64,000 nucleotides of DNA from Nematostella vectensis (lineage: Eukaryota; Cnidaria; Anthozoa; Actiniaria; Edwardsiidae), in the NCBI RefSeq assembly GCF_932526225.1, contig NC_064042.1, positions 17,263,028-17,327,027 of the forward strand, written 5' to 3'. Shown in pieces: positions 36,701 through 47,538 of this stretch. Every line of letters begins with the position of its first letter. Position 1 is the first letter of the stretch. A program made the translations under genes and the position numbers. A model generated the notes under the pieces. That model ran no database searches. It was not told the DNA's origin and saw nothing but the letters and a program-made list of their open reading frames with translations.

Positions 36701-38206
36701 TCCGGGACATTTTGAGTAGGGCCTGGGGACTAGGAATTAAGTCCGATTGATCTCAAACTTGGTCAGCATGAAGAAAGTATCAGCACTTAGTTAAGGTTAG
36801 AAAATCAAAAGCATAGTTTCAAAGTAAAGCTGTTAAAAAAGGCCGGAAAAAGGCCAAATTGCAACTTCTCCCTAGAAAATCTTTGCAAATATTGACTTTG
36901 GAGGACAACAAACTGCCTAGCGCCTATATGGTTTTCAAGAGCTTTCGAATGAGCCTGTGCATGTTAAGATTGGATGAGTTTGAGTTTTTAAGTGTTCAAA
37001 CAAGGTCCAAAAAAGGTCCAAAATCTAAAAACTTCAAAAAACCAAAATTCTTAATACTTGTCCAAATGAGCCGCAAATGGTATCATTCGAACCCTGACAT
37101 TCCACGGCGTGTGTTGCGCTATTCGGTTTTTTCATAAGTGCGCATGCGCAGAAATTTTTTCCCAAAAAACTGTGTGCCGGAGGGTAGGGGACAACTTTTC
37201 GGGTCTATATACTTGAGCTAAAATTCTCAAACTCGGCAATATCTATGTACTCATAAATGGCTATCTAACCCTGCAATCAGATTTCGAATCGATCAAAAAT
37301 TGCCAAAAGCCGCTAATCTTTTTCCCTACCTTCCGGGACATTTTGAGTAGGGCCTGGGGACTAGGAATTAAGTCCGATTGATCTCAAACTTGGTCAGCAT
37401 GAAGAAAGTATCAGCACTTAGTAAAGGTTAGAAAATCAAAAGCATAGTTTCAAAGTAAAGCTGTTAAAAAAGGCCGGAAAAAAGGCCAAATTGCAACTTC
37501 TCCCTAGAAAATCTTTGCAAATATTGACTTTGGAGGACAACAAACTGCCTAGCGCCTATATGGTTTTCAAGAGCTTTCGAATGAGCCTGTGCATGTTAAG
37601 ATTGGATGAGTTTGAGTTTTTAAGTGTTCAAACAAGGTCCAAAAAAGGTCCAAAATCTAAAAACTTCAAAAAACCAAAATTCTTAATACTTGTCCAAATG
37701 AGCCGCAAATGGTATCATTCGAACCCTGACATTCCACGGCGTGTGTTGCGCTATTCGGTTTTTTCATAAGTGCGCATGCGCAGAAATTTTTTCCCAAAAA
37801 ACTGTGTGCCGGAGGGTAGGGGACAACTTTTCGGGTCTATATACTTGAGCTAAAATTCTCAAGCTCGGCAATATCTATGTACTCATAAATGGCTATCTAA
37901 CCCTGCAATCAGATTTCGAATCGATCAAAAATGGCCAAAAGCCGCTAATCTTTTTCCCTACCTTCCGGGACATTTTGAGTAGGGCCTGGGGACTAGGAAT
38001 TAAGTCCGATTGATCTCAAACTTGGTCAGCATGAAGAAAGTATCAGCACTTAGTTAAGGTTAGAAAAGCATAGCTTCAAAGTAAAGCTGTTAAAAAAGGC
38101 AGGAAAAAGGCCAAATTGCACCTTCTCCCTAGAAAATCTTTGCAAATATTGACTTTGGAGGACAACAAACTGCCTAGCGCCTATATGGTTTTTCAAGAGC
38201 TTTCGA
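30787..38206 (+). repeat. 7,426-bp 13-unit HOR, copy 2
   Basis: Units start at 30787, 31276, 31909, 32385, 33017, 33303, 33935, 34567, 35200, 35684, 36317, 36949 and 37581, each 7,426 after its partner. Every private mark I compared (CAAACTAGGTCC, GTCCATATAC, ATCTTCGCAAAT, AAGAGAGTATC, CAACAGCTTTCG, GAGCTCTCG and others) is shared, and I found no difference inside the tract. It starts at about 23,100/30,526 and ends after about 37,980, where unit 37581 has the shortened TTAGAAAAGCATAG (6 bp missing) absent from its partner. Confidence 0.94.
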
Positions 38207-39123
38207 ATGAGCCTATGCACGTTAAGATTGGATGAGTTTGAGTTTTTCAGTGGTCAAACAAGGTCCAAAATTGGTCCAAGGTAGAATATGAGCATTTCTG
38301 AAGTTAGTCGTAGCCTGCCCAAAGTCACGGGGAAGGTCCAACTATGCTAGTAGACACTAACTAAGAAAGATTCAAGACGAAGATTGAAGTTTAGACTTTT
38401 TTTTGCAAACTTCCCAAAACTTTTTCTGTGCCGACGATTTCTTTCGATTTTCAAAAAATTCCTACTAGCCAGGAATGAGCAGCAGACAATAATTGCTACT
38501 ATGCACGTTAAGATTGGATGAGTTTGAGTTTTTCAGTGTTCAAACAAGGTCCAAAAAAGGTCCAAAATCCAAAAACTTCAAAAAACCAAAATTCTTAATA
38601 CTTGTCCAAATGAGCCGAAAATGGTATCATTCGAACCTTGACATTCCCCGGCGTGTGTTGCGCTATTCGGTTTTTTCATAAGTGCGCATGCGCAGAAATT
38701 ATTTCCAAAAAAACTGTGTCCCGGAGGGTAGGGGACAACTTTTCGGGTCTATATACTTGAGCTAAAATTCTCAAACTCGGTAAGATCTATGTACTCATAA
38801 AGGGCTATCTAACCCTGCAATCAGATTTCGAATCGATCAAGAATTGACAAAAGCCGGTAATCTTTTTCCCTACCTTCCGAGACATTTTGAGTAGAGTCTA
38901 GGGACTAGGCATTAAGTCCGATTGATCTCAAACTTGGTCAGCATGAAGAAAGTATCAGCACTTAGTAAAGGTTAGAAAATCAAAAGCATAGCTTCAAAGT
39001 AAAGCTGTTAAAAAGGCAGGAAAAAGGCCAAATTGCACCTTCTCCCTAGAAAATCTTTGCAAATATTGACTTTGGGGGACAACAAACTGCCTAGCGCCTA
39101 TATGGTTTTTCAAGAGCTTTCGG
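38207..39123 (+). repeat. Bs-beta linker between HOR blocks
   Basis: A Bs (38207) and a 631-bp beta S (38493) connect the 7,426-bp block with the 2,383-bp block. They match 11282-12198 at an offset of 26,925. That match continues through delta 39124, BL 39756 and the head of S 40241, including the rare AGTACAAAA. Confidence 0.88.
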
Positions 39124-41506
39124 ATGAGCCTATGCACGTTAAGATTGGATGAGTTTGAGTTTTTCAGTGGTCAAACAAGGTCCAAAAAAGGTCCAAAATC
39201 TAAAAACTTCAAAAAACCAAAATTCCTAATACTTGTCCAAATGAGCCGAAAATGGTATCATTCGAACCCTGACATTCCCCGGCGTGTGTTGCGCTATTCG
39301 GTTTTTTCTTAAGTGCGCATGCGCAGAAATTATTTCCAAAAAAACTGTGTCCCGGAGGGTAGGGAACAACTTTTCGGGTCTATATACTTGAGCTAAAATT
39401 CTCAAACTCGGTAAGATCTATGTACTCATAAAGGGCTATCTAACCCTGCAATCAGATTTCGAATCGATCAAGAATTGACAAAAGCCGCTAATCTTTTTCC
39501 CTACCTTCCGAGACATTTTGAGTAGAGCCTGGGGACTAGGCATTAAGTCCGATTGATCTCAAACTTGGTCAGCATGAAGAAAGTATCAGCACTTAGTTAA
39601 GGTTAGAAAATCAAAAGCATAGCTTCAACGTAAAGCTGTTAAAAAGGGCAGGAAAAAGGCCAAATTGCAACTTCTCCCTAGAAAATCTTTGCAAATATTG
39701 ACTTTGGAGGACAACAAACTGCCTAGCGCCTATATGGTTTTTCAAAAGCTTTCGAATGAGCCTATGCACGTTAAGATTGGATGAGTTTGAGTTTTTCAGT
39801 GGTCAAACAAGGTCCAAAATTGGTCCAAGGTAGAATATGAGCATTTCTGAAGTTAGTCGTAGCCTGCCCAAAGTCACGGGGAAGGTCCAACTATGCTAGT
39901 AGACACTAACTAAGAAAGATTCAGGACGAAGATTGAAGTTTAGACTTTTTTTTGCAAACTTCCCAAAACTGTTTCTGTGCCGACGATTTCTTTCGATTTT
40001 CAAAAAATTCCCACTAGCCAGGAATGAGCAGCAGACAATACTTTGATGTATGAGGTTAGTGTCCATGCGCATTTCTATATCATAAGCGAAAAAAATCTCC
40101 GGAAACGATTTTGCATGTACGACTTTTTGGGGGTTAAAAATGATACAAATTGCACCTTCTCCCTAGAAAATCTTTGCAAATATTGACTTTGGAGGACAAC
40201 AATCTGCATAGCGCTTATATGGTTTTTCAAGAGCTTTCGAATGAGCCTATGCACGTTAAGATTGGATGAGTTTGAGTTTTTCAGTGTTCAAACAAAGTAC
40301 AAAAAAGGTCCAAAATCTAAAAACTTCAAAAAACCAAAATTCTTAATACTTGTCCAAATGAGCCGAAAATGGTATCATTCGAACCCTGACATTCCCCGGC
40401 GTGTGTTGCGTTAATCGGTTTTTTCATAAGTGCGCATGCGCAGAAATTATTTTCAAAAAAACTGTGTCCCGGAGGGTAGGGGACAACTTTTCGGGTCTAT
40501 ATACTTGAGCTAAAATTCTCAAACTCGGTAAGATCTATGTACTCATAAAGGGCTATCTAACCCTGCAATCAGATTTCGAATCGATCAAGAATTGACAAAA
40601 GCCGCTAATCTTTTTCCCTACCTTCCGGGACATTTTGAGTAGGGCCTGGGGACTAGGAATTAAGTCCGATTGATCTCAAACTTGGTCAGCATGAAGAAAG
40701 TATCAGCACTTAGTAAAGGTTAGAAAATCAAAAGCATAGCTTCAAAGTAAAGCTGTTAAAAAAGGCCGGAAAAAAGGCCAAATTGCACCTTCTCCCTAGA
40801 AAAACTTTGCAAATATTGACTTTGGAGGACAACAAACTGCCTAGCGCCTATATGGTTTTTCAAGAGCTTTCGAATGAGCCTATGCACGTTAAGATTGGAT
40901 GAGTTTGAGTTTTTCAGTGTTCAAACAAAGTCCAAAAAAGGTCCAAAATCTAAAAACTTCAAAAAACCAAAATTCTTAATACTTGTCCAAATGAGCCGAA
41001 AATGGTATCATTCGAATCCTGACATTCCCCGGCGTGTGTTGCGCTATTCGGTTTTTTCATAAGTGCGCATGCGCAGAAATTATTTCCAAAAAAACTGTGT
41101 CCCGGAGGGTAGGGGACAACTTTTCGGGTCTATATACTTGAGCTAAAATTCTCAAACTCGGTAAGATCTATGTACTCATAAAGGGCTATCTAACCCTGCA
41201 ATCAGATTTCGAATCGATCAAGAATTGACAAAAGCCGCTAATCTTTTTCCCTACCTTCCGGGACATTTTGAGTAGGGCCTGGGGACTAGGAATTAAGTCC
41301 GATTGATCTCAAACTTGGTCAGCATGAAGAAAGTATCAGCACTTAGTAAAGGTTAGAAAATCAAAAGCATAGCTTCAAAGTAAAGCTGTTAAAAAAGGCC
41401 GGAAAAAAGGCCAAATTGCACCTTCTACCTAGAAAAACTTTGCAAATATTGACTTTGGGGGACAACAAACTGCCTAGCGCCTATATGGTTTTTCAAGAGC
41501 TTTCGG
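39124..41506 (+). repeat. 2,383-bp 4-unit HOR, copy 1
   Basis: Order: delta 39124 (632), BL 39756 (485), S 40241 (633), epsilon 40874 (633). Unit 40241 begins like alpha 13316 (AGTACAAAA) and switches to eta at GCGTTAATCGG (~40,410). A private change is TTCAACGTAAAG (~39,625). Confidence 0.93.
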
Positions 41507-43889
41507 ATGAGCCTATGCACGTTAAGATTGGATGAGTTTGAGTTTTTCAGTGGTCAAACAAGGTCCAAAAAAGGTCCAAAATCTAAAAACTTCAAAAAAC
41601 CAAAATTCCTAATACTTGTCCAAATGAGCCGAAAATGGTATCATTCGAACCCTGACATTCCCCGGCGTGTGTTGCGCTATTCGGTTTTTTCTTAAGTGCG
41701 CATGCGCAGAAATTATTTCCAAAAAAACTGTGTCCCGGAGGGTAGGGAACAACTTTTCGGGTCTATATACTTGAGCTAAAATTCTCAAACTCGGTAAGAT
41801 CTATGTACTCATAAAGGGCTATCTAACCCTGCAATCAGATTTCGAATCGATCAAGAATTGACAAAAGCCGCTAATCTTTTTCCCTACCTTCCGAAACATT
41901 TTGAGTAGAGCCTGGGGACTAGGCATTAAGTCCGATTGATCTCAAACTTGATCAGCATGAAGAAAGTATCAGCACTTAGTTAAGGTTAGAAAATCAAAAG
42001 CATAGCTTCAAAGTAAAGCTGTTAAAAAGGGCAGGAAAAAGGCCAAATTGCAACTTCTCCCTAGAAAATCTTTGCAAATATTGACTTTGGAGGACAACAA
42101 ACTGCCTAGTGCCTATATGGTTTTTCAAAAGCTTTCGAATGAGCCTATGCACGTTAAGATTGGATGAGTTTGAGTTTTTCAGTGGTCAAACAAGGTCCAA
42201 AATTGGTCCAAGGTAGAATATGAGCATTTCTGAAGTTAGTCGTAGCCTGCCCAAAGTCACGGGGAAGGTCCAACTATGCTAGTAGACACTAACTAAGAAA
42301 GATTCAGGACGAAGATTGAAGTTTAGACTTTTTTTTGCAAACTTCCCAAAACTGTTTCTGTGCCGACGATTTCTTTCGATTTTCAAAAAATTCCCACTAG
42401 CCAGGAATGAGCAGCAGACAATACTTTGATGTATGAGGTTAGTGTCCATGCGCATTTCTATATCATAAGCGAAAAAAATCTCCGGAAACGATTTTGCATG
42501 TACGACTTTTTGGGGGTTAAAAATGATACAAATTGCACCTTCTCCCTAGAAAATCTTTGCAAATATTGACTTTGGAGGACAACAATCTGCATAGCGCTTA
42601 TATGGTTTTTCAAGAGCTTTCGAATGAGCCTATGCACGTTAAGATTGGATGAGTTTGAGTTTTTCAGTGTTCAAACAAAGTACAAAAAAGGTCCAAAATC
42701 TAAAAACTTCAAAAAACCAAAATTCTTAATACTTGTCCAAATGAGCCGAAAATGGTATCATTCGAACCCTGACATTCCCCGGCGTGTGTTGCGTTAATCG
42801 GTTTTTTCATAAGTGCGCATGCGCAGAAATTATTTTCAAAAAAACTGTGTCCCGGAGGGTAGGGGACAACTTTTCGGGTCTATATACTTGAGCTAAAATT
42901 CTCAAACTCGGTAAGATCTATGTACTCATAAAGGGCTATCTAACCCTGCAATCAGATTTCGAATCGATCAAGAATTGACAAAAGCCGCTAATCTTTTTCC
43001 CTACCTTCCGGGACATTTTGAGTAGGGCCTGGGGACTAGGAATTAAGTCCGATTGATCTCAAACTTGGTCAGCATGAAGAAAGTATCAGCACTTAGTAAA
43101 GGTTAGAAAATCAAAAGCATAGCTTCAAAGTAAAGCTGTTAAAAAAGGCCGGAAAAAAGGCCAAATTGCACCTTCTCCCTAGAAAAACTTTGCAAATATT
43201 GACTTTGGAGGACAACAAACTGCCTAGCGCCTATATGGTTTTTCAAGAGCTTTCGAATGAGCCTATGCACGTTAAGATTGGATGAGTTTGAGTTTTTCAG
43301 TGTTCAAACAAAGTCCAAAAAAGGTCCAAAATCTAAAAACTTCAAAAAACCAAAATTCTTAATACTTGTCCAAATGAGCCGAAAATGGTATCATTCGAAT
43401 CCTGACATTCCCCGGCGTGTGTTGCGCTATTCGGTTTTTTCATAAGTGCGCATGCGCAGAAATTATTTCCAAAAAAACTGTGTCCCGGAGGGTAGGGGAC
43501 AACTTTTCGGGTCTATATACTTGAGCTAAAATTCTCAAACTCGGTAAGATCTATGTACTCATAAATGGCTATCTAACCCTGCAATCAGATTTCGAATCGA
43601 TCAAGAATTGACAAAAGCCGCTAATCTTTTTCCCTACCTTCCGGGACATTTTGAGTAGGGCCTGGGGACTAGGAATTGAGTCCGATTGATCTCAAACTTG
43701 GTCAGCATGAAGAAAGTATCAGCACTTAGTAAAGGTTAGAAAATCAAAAGCATAGCTTCAAAGTAAAGCTGTTAAAAAAGGCCGGAAAAAAGGCCAAATT
43801 GCACCTTCTCCCTAGAAAAACTTTGCAAATATTGACTTTGGGGGACAACAAACTGCCTAGCGCCTATATGGTTTTTCAAGAGCTTTCGG
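41507..43889 (+). repeat. 2,383-bp 4-unit HOR, copy 2
   Basis: Units start at 41507, 42139, 42624 and 43257. It matches copy 1 closely, including AGTACAAAA in the eta chimera. Private changes include CCGAAACATT (~41,892), CTTGATCAGC (~41,947) and CTAGTGCCTA (~42,106). Confidence 0.93.
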
Positions 43890-46272
43890 ATGAGCCTATG
43901 CACGTTAAGATTGGATGAGTTTGAGTTTTTCAGTGGTCAAACAAGGTCCAAAAAAGGTCCAAAATCTAAAAACTTCAAAAAACCAAAATTCCTAATACTT
44001 GTCCAAATGAGCCGAAAATGGTATCATTCGAACCCTGACATTCCCCGGCGTGTGTTGCGCTATTCGGTTTTTTCTTAAGTGCGCATGCGCAGAAATTATT
44101 TCCAAAAAAACTGTGTCCCGGAGGGTAGGGAACAACTTTTCGGGTCTATATACTTGAGCTAAAATTCTCAAACTCGGTAAGATCTATGTACTCATAAAGG
44201 GCTATCTAACCCTGCAATCAGATTTCGAATCGATCAAGAATTGACAAAAGCCGCTAATCTTTTTCCCTACCTTCCGAGACATTTTGAGTAGAGCCTGGGG
44301 ACTAGGCATTAAGTCCGATTGATCTCAAACTTGGTCAGCATGAAGAAAGTATCAGCACTTAGGTAAGGTTAGAAAATCAAAAGCATAGCTTCAAAGTAAA
44401 GCTGTTAAAAAGGGCAGGAAAAAGGCCAAATTGCAACTTCTCCCTAGAAAATCTTTGCAAATATTGACTTTGGAGGACAACAAACTGCCTAGCGCCTATA
44501 TGGTTTTTCAAAAGCTTTCGAATGAGCCTATGCACGTTAAGATTGGATGAGTTTGAGTTTTTCAGTTGTCAAACAAGGTCCAAAATTGGTCCAAGGTAGA
44601 ATATGAGCATTTCTGAAGTTAGTCGTAGCCTGCCCAAAGTCACGGGGAAGGTCCAACTATGCTAGTAGACACTAACTAAGAAAGATTCAGGACGAAGATT
44701 GAAGTTTAGACTTTTTTTTGCAAACTTCCCAAAACTGTTTCTGTGCCGACGATTTCTTTCGATTTTCAAAAAATTCCCACTAGCCAGGAATGAGCAGCAG
44801 ACAATACTTTGATGTATGAGGTTAGTGTCCATGCTCATTTCTATATCATAAGCGAAAAAAATCTCCGGAAACGATTTTGCATGTACGACTTTTTGGGGGT
44901 TAAAAATGATACAAATTTCACCTTCTCCCTAGAAAATCTTTGCAAATATTGACTTTGGAGGACAACAATCTGCATAGCGCTTATATGGTTTTTCAAGAGC
45001 TTTCGAATGAGCCTATGCACGTTAAGATTGGATGAGTTTGAGTTTTTCAGTGTTCAAACAAGGTCCAAAAAAGGTCCAAAATCTAAAAACTTCAAAAAAC
45101 CAAAATTCTTAATACTTGTCCAAATGAGCCGAAAATGGTATCATTCGAACCCTGACATTCCCCGGCGTGTGTTGCGTTAATCGGTTTTTTCATAAGTGCG
45201 CATGCGCAGAAATTATTTTCAAAAAAACTGTGTCCCGGAGGGTAGGGGACAACTTTTCGGGTCTATATACTTGAGCTAAAATTCTCAAACTCGGTAAGAT
45301 CTATGTACTCATAAAGGGCTATCTAATCCTGCAATCAGATTTCGAATCGATCAAGAATTGACAAAAGCCGCTAATCTTTTTCCCTACCTTCCGGGACATT
45401 TTGAGTAGGGCCTGGGGACTAGGAATTAAGTCCGATTGATCTCAAACTTGGTCAGCATGAAGAAAGTATCAGCACTTAGTAAAGGTTAGAAAATCAAAAG
45501 CATAGCTTCAAAGTAAAGCTGTTAAAAAAGGCCGGAAAAAAGGCCAAATTGCACCTTCTCCCTAGAAAAACTTTGCAAATATTGACTTTGGAGGACAACA
45601 AACTGCCTAGCGCCTATATGGTTTTTCAAGAGCTTTCGAATGAGCCTATGCACGTTAAGATTGGATGAGTTTGAGTTTTTCAGTGTTCAAACAAAGTCCA
45701 AAAAAGGTCCAAAATCTAAAAACTTCAAAAAACCAAAATTCTTAATACTTGTCCAAATGAGCCGAAAATGGTATCATTCGAATCCTGACATTCCCCGGCG
45801 TGTGTTGCGCTATTCGGTTTTTTCATAAGTGCGCATGCGCAGAAATTATTTTCAAAAAAACTGTGTCCCGGAGGGTAGGGGACAACTTTTCGGGTCTATA
45901 TACTTGAGCTAAAATTCTCAAACTCGGTAAGATCTATGTACTCATAAAGGGCTATCTAACCCTGCAATCAGATTTCGAATCGATCAAGAATTGACAAAAG
46001 CCGCTAATCTTTTTCCCTACCTTCCGGGACATTTTGAGTAGGGCCTGGGGACTAGGAATTAAGTCCGATTGATCTCAAACTTGGTCAGCATGAAGAAAGT
46101 ATCAGCACTTAGTAAAGGTTAGAAAATCAAAAGCATAGCTTCAAAGTAAAGCTGTTAAAAAAGGCCGGAAAAAAGGCCAAATTGCACCTTCTCCCTAGAA
46201 AAACTTTGCAAATATTGACTTTGGAGGACAACAAACTGCCTAGCGCCTATATGGTTTTTCAAGAGCTTTCGA
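43890..46272 (+). repeat. 2,383-bp 4-unit HOR, copy 3
   Basis: Units start at 43890, 44522, 45007 and 45640. It is somewhat more diverged than copies 1 and 2: TTAGGTAAGG (~44,360), TCAGTTGTCAA (~44,562), ATGCTCATTT (~44,832), AAATTTCACC (~44,914), CTAATCCTGC (~45,323), and the ordinary AGGTCCAAAA in the eta unit where the others have AGTACAAAA. Confidence 0.92.
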
Positions 46273-47538
46273 ATGAGCCTATGCACGTTAAGATTGGATG
46301 AGTTTGAGTTTTTCAGTGTTCAAACAAAGTCCAAAAAAGGTCCAAAATCTAAAAACTTCAAAAAACCAAAATTCTTAATACTTGTCCAAATGAGCCGAAA
46401 ATGGTATCATTCGAATCCTGACATTCCCCGGCGTGTGTTGCGCTATTCGGTTTTTTCATAAGTGCGCATGCGCAGAAATTATTTCCAAAAAAACTGTGTC
46501 CCGGAGGGTAGGGGACAACTTTTCGGGTCTATATACTTGAGCTAAAATTCTCAAACTCGGTAAGATCTATGTACTCATAAAGGGCTATCTAACCCTGCAA
46601 TCAGATTTCGAATCGATCAAGAATTGACAAAAGCCGCTAATCTTTTTCCCTACCTTCCGGGACATTTTGAGTAGGGCCTGGGGACTAGGAATTAAGTCCG
46701 ATTGATCTCAAACTTGGTCAGCATGAAGAAAGTATCAGCACTTAGTAAAGGTTAGAAAATCAAAAGCATAGCTTCAAAGTAAAGCTGTTAAAAAAGGCCG
46801 GAAAAAAAGGCCAAATTGCACCTTCTCCCTAGAAAAACTTTGCAAATATTGACTTTGGAGGACAACAAACTGCCTAGCGCCTATATGGTTTTTCAAGAGC
46901 TTTCGAATGAGCCTATGCACGTTTATATTTGATGAGTTTGAGTTTTTCAGTGTTCAAACAAGGTCCAAAAAAGGTCCAAAATCTAAAAACTTCAAAAAAC
47001 CAAAATTCTTAATACTTGTCCAAATGAGCCGAAAATGGTATCATTCGAACCCTGACATTCCCCGGCGTGTGTTGCGCTATTCGGTTTTTTCATAAGTGCG
47101 CATGCGCAGAATTTTTTTCCAAAAAAACTGTGTCCCGTAGGGTAGGGGACAACTTTTCGGGTCTATATACTTGAGCTAAAATTCTCAAACTCGGTAACAT
47201 CTATGTACTCATAAAGGGCTATCTAACCCTGCAATCAGATTTCGAATCGATCAAGAATTGACAAAAGGCGCTAATCTTTTTCCCTACCTTCCGGGACATT
47301 TTGAGTAGGGCCTGGGGACTAGGAATTAAGTCAGATTGATCTCAAACCTGGTCAGCATGAAGAAAGTATCAGCACTTACTAAAGGTTAGAAAATCAAAAG
47401 CATAGCTTCAAAGTAAAGCTGTTAAAAAAAGCAGGAAAAAGGCCAAATTGCAACTTCTCCCTAGAAAATCTTTGCAAATATTGACTTTGGAGGACAACAA
47501 ACTGCCTAGCGCCTATATGGTTTTTCAAGAGCTTTCGA
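46273..47538 (+). repeat. Epsilon-zeta pair
   Basis: S units start at 46273 (634 bp) and 46907 (632 bp). They match the epsilon-zeta pair at 22096-23360 at an offset of 24,177-24,178. The zeta unit keeps the GTTTATATTTGATGAG head. It differs from its partner by AATTTTTTTCC, GGTAACATC (~47,195) and GTCAGATTG (~47,330). Confidence 0.9.
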
